A stretch of 64,000 nt of DNA from Alphaproteobacteria bacterium (GTDB taxonomy: Bacteria > Myxococcota_A > UBA796 > GCA-2862545), in contig JACKET010000015.1 of assembly GCA_020632875.1 (NCBI GenBank), forward strand, positions 62,001 to 126,000. The letters are read 5' to 3'. The translations under genes were made by a program, and so were the position numbers. Shown in pieces: positions 8,481-16,557 of the stretch (the first letter of the stretch is position 1; each line of letters begins with the position of its first letter). The notes below the pieces were generated by a model that worked only from the letters and a program-made list of their open reading frames with translations, had not been told where the DNA came from and did no database searches.

Positions 8481-9266
8481 TCACTCGCCGGTGTCAGCCC
8501 ACCGGATCACCCGGTCGGCGACCGCCTCCCAGCCCTCCTGACCGAGCGTGTAGTGCGTGCGGCCGGCCTGTTCCTCGAACACCGTGTGGTTCCCGGACGC
8601 GGCCTTCTTCGCCTCGTATCGGTCGAAATTCGAGCGGTTGAGGCTCGCGGGGATCATGTGGTCGGCGCTGCCCGCGACGAACAGCAGCGGAGGACGCGGC
8701 TTCGCGAAGTCGATCACGCCCGCTGCCGTGTTCGGACTACCGCCCACCTGGCGGGACTCCGGCACCACCTGCGTCTCCCACGCTTCGCGCTGGAGCGCCT
8801 CGGGGAGGCCGTTCACGAAGCCGTACTGGAACTGCTCGAGGGTCGGCAGCCACGGCTCCTTCGCCGACACGAACGGGTTGACGATGCCCCAGTTGCTCTT
8901 GATGAAGCTCCACTTCAGCGACACGACCCCCTTCGGCGGCGCGGAGTGGATCGCGACGCCCGATCGCCCCAGGCCCTCCTGCAGGAGGAGCTGCACGACG
9001 AGCCCACCCATCGAGTGCCCCACCAGCACGGGTCGATCGAGGCCCTCCAGCACCTGCCGGTAGCTCGCCACGACGTCGGCCAGCGTGAGGGCGCCGACCT
9101 CGGGATCGGGGTGGCGGGCGCGCTGCTCTTCGACGGGCCGGTCGTGGTGCGGCCACGCGGGCGCCAGGCACGCGAGCCCGTGGGCTTCGAAGCGCGCGAC
9201 CCAGCCGTCCCAGCAGCGTGGGGTCATGAACATGCCGTGGATGAAGACGACGTCGGGTCTGGACAT
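8481..9266 (-). CDS. Alpha/beta hydrolase
   Basis: The 261-residue protein is a soluble alpha/beta hydrolase. An N-terminal VVFIHGMFM forms the oxyanion region, GHSMGG supplies the nucleophilic Ser, AGSADHMIP the acid Asp, and a late GRTHYTLG the catalytic His. There is no signal peptide. Substrates of this subfamily are diverse (esters, lactones), so none is assigned. The ATG start at 9266 immediately precedes MSRPDVVFIHG. The gene diverges from a small lipoprotein gene across 92 bases. Confidence 0.9.
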   Translation of the reverse strand: MSRPDVVFIHGMFMTPRCWDGWVARFEAHGLACLAPAWPHHDRPVEEQRARHPDPEVGALTLADVVASYRQVLEGLDRPVLVGHSMGGLVVQLLLQEGLGRSGVAIHSAPPKGVVSLKWSFIKSNWGIVNPFVSAKEPWLPTLEQFQYGFVNGLPEALQREAWETQVVPESRQVGGSPNTAAGVIDFAKPRPPLLFVAGSADHMIPASLNRSNFDRYEAKKAASGNHTVFEEQAGRTHYTLGQEGWEAVADRVIRWADTGE

Positions 9267-9358
9267 GGCGGGCTCCTGTGCGGGGGACGGTACCCCGTAC
9301 AGGAGCCGTGACGGCAGCCGGCCCTACGACACCGAAGGACGAGCCCACCGGAGACGCC

Positions 9359-9697
9359 ATGTTCCTGCTCCCGACGACCCTGTTCCTGCTGGCCTGTGCC
9401 TCGGCCGAGCCGGCGCCCGGCGCCTGCGAGATGCGGTACACGGCGCTGAATCCCGACGGGTCGGACATCGGCTTCTGCACGATCCAGGAGGCCCCGACCT
9501 GCCTCTGGGCCCAGGAGTCGCACGGGGACGCCGACCTCGGCTTCCACCCCGACACCCCCTGTGAGGACGTGGGCTACACGGTCTGCTGCACGACCTCGGG
9601 ACCTTCGATCTGGTTCACGGACGAGGCCGAGGCCGACGTGGCGCGCGAGGCGATCAGCGGCGAGGGCTGCGTCCCCTGCGAGGGGTCCCGGAGCTAG
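9359..9697 (+). CDS. Small Cys-rich lipoprotein
   Basis: The 112-residue product starts MFLLPTTLFLLACASAEP, a lipoprotein signal with an LLAC lipobox, so it is expected to be lipid-anchored. The mature part holds about eight Cys, including CTIQEAPTC and a CC pair, suggesting disulfide bonds. No family is recognised. The ATG at 9359 is chosen because the more upstream start would bury the signal peptide. It lies 9 bases before the molybdoenzyme gene and may be co-transcribed with it. Confidence 0.75.
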   Translation: MFLLPTTLFLLACASAEPAPGACEMRYTALNPDGSDIGFCTIQEAPTCLWAQESHGDADLGFHPDTPCEDVGYTVCCTTSGPSIWFTDEAEADVAREAISGEGCVPCEGSRS

Positions 9698-9706
9698 GAT
9701 ACGGGC

Positions 9707-10798
9707 ATGCAGACCCGGCGCGAGACCCTCCTCCAGCTCACGGCCCTCGCGGTCGCCGCGTGCCGTCCGCGGGGCGACACCGACAGCGATGCTCCGGAGG
9801 ACAGCGACGCGCCCGAGCTGCTCGCGGTGCTCCCCTTCCTCGGCGAGGACGGCCAGGCGGTCGGCACGCGCGAGGGGGTCGGGCTCGACGGGCGCCTCGC
9901 CTACGATCACTCCGGCCTGGCCGGGCCCGACGACCTCGTCACGCCGAACGACGCCTTCTTCGTGCGCACCTTCCAGCCCACCGGCCTCGACACGGCCGAC
10001 TGGACGGTCGATCTGCCCGACGGCACCGTGACGGCGACCGAGCTGCAGGGCCTCGCCTCCGACCAGGGCGTCGTGCTGCTCGAGTGCTCGGGCAACGGGT
10101 CGAACCGTCACTTCGGGCTGATCAGCGCCGCGCGCTGGTCGGGTGTCGCGCTCACCGACCTGCTCGACCTCCCGGGCGATCCGCTCGTCCGCATCGAGGG
10201 GAGCGACTTCCACCCCGAGCCCTCCGAGCACTCCACGCCCGGCTGTGCGTGGATCTTCCGGTGGTCCCAGCTCTCTGCGGCCTTCCTCGCCACCCGGATG
10301 AACGACGGCCCCCTTCCCGCCGACCACGGTGCGCCGGTGCGGCTCGTGGTGCCCGGCTGGTACGGCTGCGCGTGCCCGAAGTGGGTCGAGTCCATCACCG
10401 TGGTCCCCGAGGACGAGCCCGCCACCTCGCAGATGCGGGAGTTCGCGCCGCGCACCCACCAGAACGGCGTCCCCGCGCTGGCCGCCGACTACCGGCCCGC
10501 CCGCGCCGAGGCGTCGGCGATGGTGGTGCGCGTCGAGCGCTGGAGCGACGGCATCGTGCGCTTCGTCGTCGTGGCGTGGGGCGCGCGGTCCGGGAGCCTC
10601 GATCTGCACGTCGGCGACGCGGTGTTCCCCGGCGCCGTGGCGCTCGTCGGGCCCGACGCCACCTGGGAGATCGCGACGATCGAGCTCGACGCCGGCGAGC
10701 TCCCGGCGGGCGACGTCGCGCTCTGGCTCACGGCGGAGCCGGGCGTTCCGGCCGTCCGTCTCGACGAGCGCACGTACCTGCGGCGCGTCGCGCTGTGA
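9707..10798 (+). CDS. Sulfite-oxidase-family molybdoenzyme, Tat-exported lipoprotein
   Basis: The 363-residue protein begins MQTRRETLLQLTALAVAAC, combining a twin-Arg motif with a lipobox Cys, so it is likely exported folded and lipid-anchored. The catalytic domain shows LLECSGNGS, where Cys127 is the expected molybdenum ligand. It also shows PADHGAPVRLVVPGWYG and the KWVESI segment conserved in sulfite oxidase and YedY-related Moco enzymes. A C-terminal Ig-like dimerisation domain follows. A short Asp/Ser linker after the lipobox matches other exported proteins here. No haem domain or cytochrome partner is adjacent, so the electron acceptor is unknown. The substrate may be sulfite or a sulfoxide. 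Its stop overlaps the next GTG (GTGA). Confidence 0.9.
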   Translation: MQTRRETLLQLTALAVAACRPRGDTDSDAPEDSDAPELLAVLPFLGEDGQAVGTREGVGLDGRLAYDHSGLAGPDDLVTPNDAFFVRTFQPTGLDTADWTVDLPDGTVTATELQGLASDQGVVLLECSGNGSNRHFGLISAARWSGVALTDLLDLPGDPLVRIEGSDFHPEPSEHSTPGCAWIFRWSQLSAAFLATRMNDGPLPADHGAPVRLVVPGWYGCACPKWVESITVVPEDEPATSQMREFAPRTHQNGVPALAADYRPARAEASAMVVRVERWSDGIVRFVVVAWGARSGSLDLHVGDAVFPGAVALVGPDATWEIATIELDAGELPAGDVALWLTAEPGVPAVRLDERTYLRRVAL

Positions 10799-11778
10799 CG
10801 GGGAGTCGCGAGCTCCGCGACCTCGTCGCGACGCTGGAGTCCGACCCCGCCCCGACGCACCCTCTTCGCTGGGTCGCGTGGAGCCTCCCGCTGCTCGGCC
10901 CCCTCGCGCTGATGCCGCTCGGCGCGGCCCCGGACTTCTACGGCTCCCTGCTCTTCGCCTCGTTCCCCGCATGCGCGCTGGCGCTCGACGCGACGACCGT
11001 CCACCGTCCTTCGCTCCGGCTCGGGAGGGACGGGCTCGAGGTCGGGCCGCGGTGGAGGCCGGTCTCGGCGTTCCTCTCCCGCTCGGACGCGGGGATCGTG
11101 ATCCGCGTCGAATCGCGCCGGAAGCTGCTCCGCCTGAGTCCCGATGCGACGGACCGCGCGTGGCGGCTGGCGTCGGAGTGCGGTCTCGTGTCCGCGGCCA
11201 CCGACCCGCTCGGAGAGGGCGACGCGCTCGCGTGGACCCTCGAGACGCCCACCACGACGCGCCCGACGTGGGGTCGCGCGGCGTTCCTCCCGATCGTCCC
11301 GTGGTTCGTCGCGGCTGCGCTGTCGATGTTCGTCGTGAACCAGGCGTGGCCCGCGGCCCACGTGACGCCGGGGGAGCTCGAGTGGCTCGCCGCGCTGCTG
11401 ATGTCGATCTTCGCGGTCCCGCTCTCGCTGATCCTGCTCGCCTGCCTGTCGCTCGCGCGGTCCACGTGGGCGAACGTGGTCCGCTCGCGGTGCCGGGTGA
11501 CGCTGCGCGCGCAACGCCTGACGGTGACCTCGCTCAACGGCGAGACCGCGGTGCCCGGATCGGAGCGGAGCCTGCTGCTGCACGAGGACACGGGGTTCAC
11601 CACGCGGGTCCGTGGGGGCTGCGAGGAGCTCGTGGTGTCGAACCGCGACGAGGAGGTCGTGATCCCGGGTGCCACGCCCGATCTCGCTGCCGTGCGGAAG
11701 GTGTTGGTGGCGCGGGCGGTCCGCAGTGGCGATGCGCGGGAGCTTCCGGCGTCCCTCAAGGCGCTGCAGCAGACCTGA
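10795..11778 (+). CDS. Membrane protein of unknown function
   Basis: The 327-residue protein starts at GTG 10795, coupled to the upstream stop by a GTGA overlap. It has four predicted hydrophobic segments arranged as two hairpins (WVAWSLPLLGPLALMPLG and an adjacent helix; FLPIVPWFVAAALSMFVV and WLAALLMSIFAVPLSLILLACL). Each hairpin is followed by a beta-rich cytoplasmic-type region such as LRLGRDGLEVGPRW and VTLRAQRLTVTSL. This resembles duplicated PH-like membrane proteins, but I cannot assign a family. The position suggests it accompanies the exported molybdoenzyme. Confidence 0.8.
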   Translation: MTGSRELRDLVATLESDPAPTHPLRWVAWSLPLLGPLALMPLGAAPDFYGSLLFASFPACALALDATTVHRPSLRLGRDGLEVGPRWRPVSAFLSRSDAGIVIRVESRRKLLRLSPDATDRAWRLASECGLVSAATDPLGEGDALAWTLETPTTTRPTWGRAAFLPIVPWFVAAALSMFVVNQAWPAAHVTPGELEWLAALLMSIFAVPLSLILLACLSLARSTWANVVRSRCRVTLRAQRLTVTSLNGETAVPGSERSLLLHEDTGFTTRVRGGCEELVVSNRDEEVVIPGATPDLAAVRKVLVARAVRSGDARELPASLKALQQT

Positions 11779-11811
11779 TTGCGCCATGGGCGGCGCGGTG
11801 GATGCCGTCGG

Positions 11812-12056
11812 GCTCCGAGCGTCTCAGGGCCTCACGCAGATGACGCAGAAGGACGCAGATGACGCAGAAACCAGGCCGTCTCGGGTCGAGCGTCCTCCTT
11901 TCCCCGGGGCACTGACAGCGGGACTGGACGGCCAAGGAACCGTGGCGTCCGGGCTCTCGAGGGACGTCTCGGTGTCCGGATCGACAGAGAGGGCCTTCCC
12001 GCGGACCGGAATCGGGATTCACCAGAGCAGGCGGTCGTTTCGGGCTGCTCGGGTGG
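11812..12056 (+). repeat. Dispersed repeat R2, full copy next to an R1 copy
   Basis: This copy begins with CGAGCGTCTCAGGGCC and contains the core ACGCAGATGACGCAGAA twice in tandem (11834-11870). It then carries CCAGGCCGTC, GGGTCGAGCGTC and GGACCGGAATCGGGATTC followed by ACCAGAGCAGGCGG. The same order of blocks appears at 55052-55306, and parts appear elsewhere. It holds no plausible gene. It lies directly against R1 copy A, and a reversed R1-R2 composite occurs at 28996-29999. Confidence 0.8.
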
Positions 12057-12080
12057 GCCCCGCCGACGCCCCGGCAAGGC

Positions 12081-12793
12081 GTCGGACCTCGAGCGACCTG
12101 CCGATCCGTGGCTCTCCTGACTCCTCGATCGCGACAGGCAGAGCCCGAAGGGTCCGGTTCCCCCACGCCCTGCCGCGGCGCCCGAACCCGACACGGGAAC
12201 CGGATCCTGGGACTGCCGGGTCTACCGACCCCGCAAGGCCGCCGAAGGCGAGCCGCGCAGCGCGCGCAGCGCGCGGAGTAACGGTAGACCGGACGCTCTC
12301 ACCCGCAATCCCCGTCCTCTACGACGAGCCGGGATCCCGCGGCCGACACCCGCGACGGTGCCGGCTCCGACGAGCCGGAATGCCGCTTCCAGCGCATCTT
12401 CGGGCACGCACACGCGCACGCGCACGCGCACGGGTCGGACCTCGAGCGCCCTGCCGATCCGTGGCTCTCCTGACCTCCTCGATCGCGACAGGCCGAGCCC
12501 GAAGGGTCCGGTTTCCCCTCGCCTCATCTCGACGCCCGCCCCGTCCGGGAAACCGGATCCTGGGACTGCCGGGTCTACCGACCCCGCAAGGCCGCCGAAG
12601 GCGAGCCGCGCAGCGCGCGCAGCGCGCGGAGTAATGGGTAGACCGGACGCTCTCACCCGCCATCCCCGTCCTCTACGACGAGCCGGGATCCGGCGGCCGA
12701 CACCCGCAGCTCAGCGGTCTACCACGAGCCGGGATCCGGCGGCCGACACCCGCAGCACAGCGGTCTACGACGAGCCGCGATCCCGCAACCTCC
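12081..12793 (+). repeat. Dispersed structured repeat R1, copy A (two modules)
   Basis: This intergenic block carries two tandem modules. Each has hairpin 1 (TCCGGTTCCC at 12153 with GGGAACCGGA at 12195; in the second module TCCGGTTTCCC at 12507 with GGGAAACCGGA at 12547). Each also has hairpin 2 (GGTCTACC at 12219 with GGTAGACC at 12283), a GCGCGCAGCGCGC-rich inner stem and a CTCCTCGATCGCGACAGGC box. A GCGCAC hexamer run lies at about 12411-12431, and 46-bp units begin near 12675. It fills the space upstream of the stalked lipoprotein gene. No reading frame in it looks coding. Confidence 0.85.
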
Positions 12794-12870
12794 GCGTCCG
12801 ATGTCACCAAACATCACGCATCGAAGATGTCGCGCTCTGGAGCGTCTCCGAGGCAACCAAGGATGCTCCG

Positions 12871-14466
12871 ATGCCCCGACTCGTCCTCCTCCTGTCCGCC
12901 CTCCTCACCGGCTGCGTGATCCCGATCGACGGCGACACCGACACCCTCCCCGACGACGAGACCCCCGACGACACGCGCCGACCCCCGCGCGAAGAAGCCG
13001 ACGCGGACGCCGATGCGGACAGCGACGCGGACGCCGACTCCGACGCGGATGCCGACTCCGACGCAGACGCCGACAGCGATGCCGATTCCGACGCCGACAG
13101 CGACGCGGACGCGGACGCGGACTCCGATGCAGACGCCGACTCCGATGCGGACAGCGACGCCGACACGGACCACGAGCCGCCCGTCCGCCCGCCGCGGGAG
13201 ACCGACACCGACACCGACGCGGACTCCGACGCAGACGCCGACAGCGACGCGGACTCCGACAGCGACGCCGACGCCGACGCCGACGCCGATGCTGACGCCG
13301 ACTCCGACGCGGACAGCGACGCCGACACCGACCCCCTCCCGCCGCCGACCCCTACCTGTATCGACGACGAGGCGGAGCCCGACGACACCTGGCAGCAGGG
13401 CCTCGAGCTGTGGCCCAACACCGATGGCAGCGCCGTCTTCGACCGCGTGAGCAACGACGACGACTGGTCCTGGATCCTGGCGTTCGCAGGGGAGACCCTC
13501 GACATCGAGATCGTCCACGACACGCCCGGCGCCGACCTCGACCTGTTCGTGTGGGACGAGATCGGGCTCGTCGGCTCGACGTACGCGAACGTGCCGGGCG
13601 ACGCGGTGTACATCACGGTGCCCGCCGCGGCGCAGGACCAGTACGTCGACATCCTGGTCAGCCCGTACTCCGGCCCCGACGAGTGCGTGCCGTACACGCT
13701 GACGGTGTGGAGCTCCCTCGACCCGATCCAGCCCGCCTGCGTGGACGATGTCTACGCGCCGAACCACAGCGCCGCCACCGCGGCCTGGGCGACCCCGCCG
13801 CTCTACGACCTCGTGCTGGACGACGCGAATCCCGACGTGTTCGAGGTGGACGTGTGGCCGGGCGAGGAGATCTTCGTGTGGGCCGGCTACGCCGCCGCCA
13901 GCGGGGATGTCGACCTGTTCCTCACCGACAGCGGCGGCTGGCTCGTCGCCTCGTCCGAGACGAGCGCGGACGAGGAGCTCTTGTCCCACGTGAACCTCAC
14001 CGGCGGCGTCGAGACGCTCTTCATCGAGGCCGAGCTCTGGTACGCCGCGCCCGACACCTGCCAGCTCTACGACCTCGACTGGTGGTTCGTCGACACGGCC
14101 TGCTACGACGACGCGCTCGAGCCGAACGACACCTGGTACGACGCGGTCGAGCTCGTCCCCGACACGGGCTGGAGCACGACGTACGACCTCGTGAGCGGCG
14201 TCGACGAGGACTGGTTCTTCGTGCAGACCCTGCCCTGGGAGGCCGTGGACGTGTACGTCGACCACTACACGTCGGGCGCCGAGATCGACCTGACCGTGTG
14301 GGACTCGTGGGGCGAGCTCGGCTTCGACACCGCGACGGGCACCTCGAGCGCGTGGGTCGGCTTCGACGGGGCGCCGAACGGCGAGATCCTCGACATCGCC
14401 GTGACGACCTGGTGGTCGCCCGACACCTGCACGCCCTACACGCTCACGCTCGTCAGCACGCCCTGA
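12871..14466 (+). CDS. Stalked lipoprotein with three PPC-like domains
   Basis: The 531-residue protein starts MPRLVLLLSALLTGCVIP, a lipoprotein signal with Cys15. Residues about 45-155 are an Asp/Ala/Ser/Thr low-complexity stalk interrupted by basic-proline breaks such as RPPRETDTD. Three related domains of about 120 residues follow, each opening with C-x-DD-x4-PN/PD (CIDDEAEPDD, CVDDVYAPN, CYDDALEPND) and containing DLDLFVWDE-type strands. They match pre-peptidase C-terminal (PPC-like) beta domains. It is presumably anchored in the outer membrane with the domains held away from the surface. The ATG at 12871 is chosen over upstream starts, which lie in repeat DNA. No enzyme domain is present. 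Confidence 0.88.
   Translation: MPRLVLLLSALLTGCVIPIDGDTDTLPDDETPDDTRRPPREEADADADADSDADADSDADADSDADADSDADSDADSDADADADSDADADSDADSDADTDHEPPVRPPRETDTDTDADSDADADSDADSDSDADADADADADADSDADSDADTDPLPPPTPTCIDDEAEPDDTWQQGLELWPNTDGSAVFDRVSNDDDWSWILAFAGETLDIEIVHDTPGADLDLFVWDEIGLVGSTYANVPGDAVYITVPAAAQDQYVDILVSPYSGPDECVPYTLTVWSSLDPIQPACVDDVYAPNHSAATAAWATPPLYDLVLDDANPDVFEVDVWPGEEIFVWAGYAAASGDVDLFLTDSGGWLVASSETSADEELLSHVNLTGGVETLFIEAELWYAAPDTCQLYDLDWWFVDTACYDDALEPNDTWYDAVELVPDTGWSTTYDLVSGVDEDWFFVQTLPWEAVDVYVDHYTSGAEIDLTVWDSWGELGFDTATGTSSAWVGFDGAPNGEILDIAVTTWWSPDTCTPYTLTLVSTP
13006..13335 (+). repeat. Coding tandem repeat (Asp-rich stalk)
   Basis: GACGCN/GACTCC-type 6-base units encode alternating Asp with Ala, Ser or Thr. 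Third-base variation between units (GCG, GCC, GCA) shows protein-level selection rather than a recent expansion. Equivalent coding runs occur at 27644-27945 and, on the minus strand, 32775-33010. Confidence 0.9.
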
Positions 14467-14472
14467 GCCCCG

Positions 14473-14898
14473 TCACTCGGGCCTCAGGCAGGCGATGGTG
14501 ACGTTCGCGTCGCCCTGGATGCGGCACTCGCACCGGCCCTGGTCATCCAGGGCCCACGTCTGCTCGGTCATGTGACCGGTGGACGGCATCTGGCTGGCGA
14601 AGCGCACCGTGGCGCCCTCGGCCACGAAGTCCGCGACGACGAACTGCTCGCCGTCGCCCGTGTCGATGCCGAGGATCCACGTGCGGCCTTCGTCCTCGAA
14701 GATGCTCCACTTCGCCGTGCTCCCGGAGAGCATCCACTCGCCGTAGAACCGGCGGTCGACCTCGCCCCGGACCTCGGCCTTCGGCCCCCACCGGTGCTGC
14801 GAGACCGGCGCGACCGGCGCCTCGACCACGGGCTCGGGCGGGAGCTCGGGAGAGGGCTTGGGGCAGCCGAGGGACAGGAGCAGGGCGAGCGCGTTCAT
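14473..14898 (-). CDS. Small lipoprotein of unknown function
   Basis: The 141-residue product starts MNALALLLSLGCPKP, a lipoprotein signal with Cys12, followed by a Pro/Glu-rich linker (SPELPPEPVVEAPVAP). The mature domain is about 100 residues with YGEWMLSGSTAKWSIFEDEG and a late CECRIQGDANVTIAC pair of strands. It looks like a small beta domain stabilised by disulfides. I recognise no family. The ATG at 14898 overlaps the GST stop as ATGA, so the two genes are translationally coupled. The three-gene run also includes the thioredoxin-fold lipoprotein. Confidence 0.75.
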   Translation of the reverse strand: MNALALLLSLGCPKPSPELPPEPVVEAPVAPVSQHRWGPKAEVRGEVDRRFYGEWMLSGSTAKWSIFEDEGRTWILGIDTGDGEQFVVADFVAEGATVRFASQMPSTGHMTEQTWALDDQGRCECRIQGDANVTIACLRPE

Positions 14899-15593
14899 GG
14901 CGCGAGCATACCGCCCGGCGGCTCCCAGGTGGACGGCCAGGTCGCGCGGACCGCCGGGTGCGCGCACATCCGGTCGTGGTGCGCCCGGAGCCGCTGACGC
15001 CTCCCGGATTCCCGCGACCGGGAGCCTTCAGCGGCTTGAAGCCGCTGACTCCTCCCTGTGAATTCCCACCCGAGGCGTGCGGCCGTCGCGACGTACGTGA
15101 ACAGCACGAGATCCGCGAGGCCCATGCGGTCTCCGGCGGCCCACGCCGAGGCCTGGAGCACGGCCTCCCAGCGATCGAGCTCGGCGTCCAGCGCCGCCCA
15201 CAGGCCCTCTGGCGGAGGCCCGGGCTGCATGAGCGCGCGGAACGCCGCCATGCCCGCGTCCTTCACGTAGACCGTCTCGTGCAGCCGGGTAAGGGCCCGG
15301 CCGCGCGCGGCGCCGGACGGCAGCCACGGCTCCCCGAGCGTCGCATCGACGTACTCGAGGATGGCGAACGTCTCGGACACCACGGCCTCGCCGTGCGTCA
15401 GCACGGGAATCGTCCCCCGCGGGTTGAGCGCCCGCATCGCCTCCGTGCGGTGCTCGCCCTTCGCGAAGTCGAGCCAGCGCACCTCGTGCGGCACGCCCTT
15501 CGCGACGAGCAGGACGTGCACCATCCAGCTCGGCGGCGAGCACTGGATCACGGGGACGGACGCGTAGTCGGGCGCGTACAGGACGACGGACAT
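14895..15593 (-). CDS. Glutathione S-transferase family protein carrying a palindromic insert
   Basis: The 232-residue protein has an N-terminal thioredoxin-like GST domain (SPPSWMVHVLLVAKGVPHE, NPRGTIPVLTHG, VSETFAILEYVDA) and an all-helical C-terminal domain (GLADLVLFTYVATAARLGWE). It ends in the family-typical HDRMCAHPAVRATWP. It should conjugate or reduce electrophiles with glutathione or act as a maleylacetoacetate-isomerase-like enzyme. Residues about 177-193 (GRSQRLQAAEGSRSR) are not GST-like and are encoded by a 49-base palindromic repeat also found at 6355-6403. The frame stays open through it. This suggests an in-frame insertion between two helices. The gene begins 10 bases after the thioredoxin-fold gene. 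Confidence 0.88.
   Translation of the reverse strand: MSVVLYAPDYASVPVIQCSPPSWMVHVLLVAKGVPHEVRWLDFAKGEHRTEAMRALNPRGTIPVLTHGEAVVSETFAILEYVDATLGEPWLPSGAARGRALTRLHETVYVKDAGMAAFRALMQPGPPPEGLWAALDAELDRWEAVLQASAWAAGDRMGLADLVLFTYVATAARLGWEFTGRSQRLQAAEGSRSRESGRRQRLRAHHDRMCAHPAVRATWPSTWEPPGGMLAP
15015..15063 (-). repeat. Palindromic repeat element inside the GST coding region
   Basis: This is an exact reverse-complement copy of 6355-6403 with the same TCAGCGGCTTCAAGCCGCTGA core. It lies within the GST gene and is read in frame without a stop, adding roughly 17 residues. Just beyond it (14998 side) the match to the intergenic copy decays. Confidence 0.85.
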
Positions 15594-15603
15594 GCCCGGG
15601 AGT

Positions 15604-16146
15604 CTACAACCAGGCGCGCAGCTGCTCCTCGGTCAGGCGTCCCGGGTGGCCCTGCCAGATCACCGCGCCGTCCTTCACCGCGACAGCGGCGGGGATTCCC
15701 TTGATGCCGAGCCGGTTCGCGAGGTCGTGGCCCCCGACGCCCGCGGCGTAGTGGACGCCCTGCTCCTCGAGGAACCCCGCGGCTGCCTCCCGCGTGGTGT
15801 TCCGCGTCAGACGGGTGAGGCCGACGACGTTGAGCCCGTCGGGGCCGAGCTGCTCGTGCCACTGCTGGAGCTTCGGCACCTCGCGGCGGCAGTGGGGGCA
15901 CCACAGCTCCCAGAACACCACCAGCGTCACCTCGCCGGAGTCGACCGTCGTCGAGCCGTTCAGCCAGTCCTGGACCTCGAGGTCCGTGACGCTCTGACCG
16001 ACGGCCTCGACCGGCTTCGGCGCGGCGCGCGCCTGCGGTGGCGCCGGAGCCGCGACCTCCGGTGCCCCGGGCGGCTCGACGGCCTCCTCGACTCCGCACC
16101 CCGTCGACATCCCCGCGATCAGACACACTCCGAGCACCAGGCGCAT
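15604..16146 (-). CDS. TlpA-like thioredoxin-fold lipoprotein
   Basis: The 180-residue protein has a lipoprotein signal (MRLVLGVCLIAGMSTGC, Cys17) and a Pro/Ala linker, then a thioredoxin fold. Its active site is WCPHC (Cys83 and Cys86) in LVVFWELWCPHCRREVPKL, and GIKGIPAAVAVKDG holds the cis-Pro loop. It should act outside the cytoplasmic membrane as a thiol-disulfide oxidoreductase. CPHC is more typical of oxidising or isomerising DsbA-like sites than the CPPC of TlpA. It heads a short run with the GST and a Cys-containing lipoprotein and follows the sigma/anti-sigma pair by 87 bases. Confidence 0.9.
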   Translation of the reverse strand: MRLVLGVCLIAGMSTGCGVEEAVEPPGAPEVAAPAPPQARAAPKPVEAVGQSVTDLEVQDWLNGSTTVDSGEVTLVVFWELWCPHCRREVPKLQQWHEQLGPDGLNVVGLTRLTRNTTREAAAGFLEEQGVHYAAGVGGHDLANRLGIKGIPAAVAVKDGAVIWQGHPGRLTEEQLRAWL

Positions 16147-16233
16147 GGCCCCTCCTTCGGGCGCCGCCTGGCGCCTCTCACCCCCTCCGACGGGCGCCGG
16201 CGTCCGATTCGTCCCAGAAACCCGCGGGCTCGC

Positions 16234-16557
16234 TCAGACCTCCTCGCAGACGGGGTCGAACAGCGCTTCGACGGCGATCTCGTCGACGCACTCCCCGAGA
16301 TCGACGGACGCCACCGCCCGCGTCTCGAGGGATCCGGGCACCACGGAGGCCACGAGGAGCGCCACGGCCACGGCGAGCAGGCCGGTGGGCGCCCGGCGCG
16401 GGCTCTCCGTGCGCTCCACGGCGGCAGGGGCGAACCGCGCGTCGAACCGGGCGCGGCACGCGGGACATTCGTCGAGGTGCAGCGCCGTGGCGTCGGGCAG
16501 GTCGGCCCCCGCGGGGTTCCAGCAGTCGACGACGATGGCGTGGGTCGCGCAGCTCAT
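16234..16557 (-). CDS. Anti-sigma factor (zinc-finger, single-pass)
   Basis: The 107-residue protein has the anti-sigma zinc motif His27-x3-Cys31-x2-Cys34 (HLDECPAC) in the cytoplasmic N-terminus. A basic region and one transmembrane helix follow (GLLAVAVALLVASVVPG, about 60-76). The short outer tail carries two Cys (GECVDE, DPVCEEV). It should bind and hold the ECF sigma factor encoded just upstream, releasing it on an envelope signal. Its ATG overlaps the sigma-factor stop as ATGA. The small size and the redox-type genes downstream suggest a thiol or envelope signal, but this is inference. Confidence 0.85.
   Translation of the reverse strand: MSCATHAIVVDCWNPAGADLPDATALHLDECPACRARFDARFAPAAVERTESPRRAPTGLLAVAVALLVASVVPGSLETRAVASVDLGECVDEIAVEALFDPVCEEV

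Noticed and set aside
12358..12870. Upstream extension of the stalked lipoprotein frame
   Set aside because: It runs through R1 repeat DNA; the lipoprotein signal begins at ATG 12871, which fixes the start.
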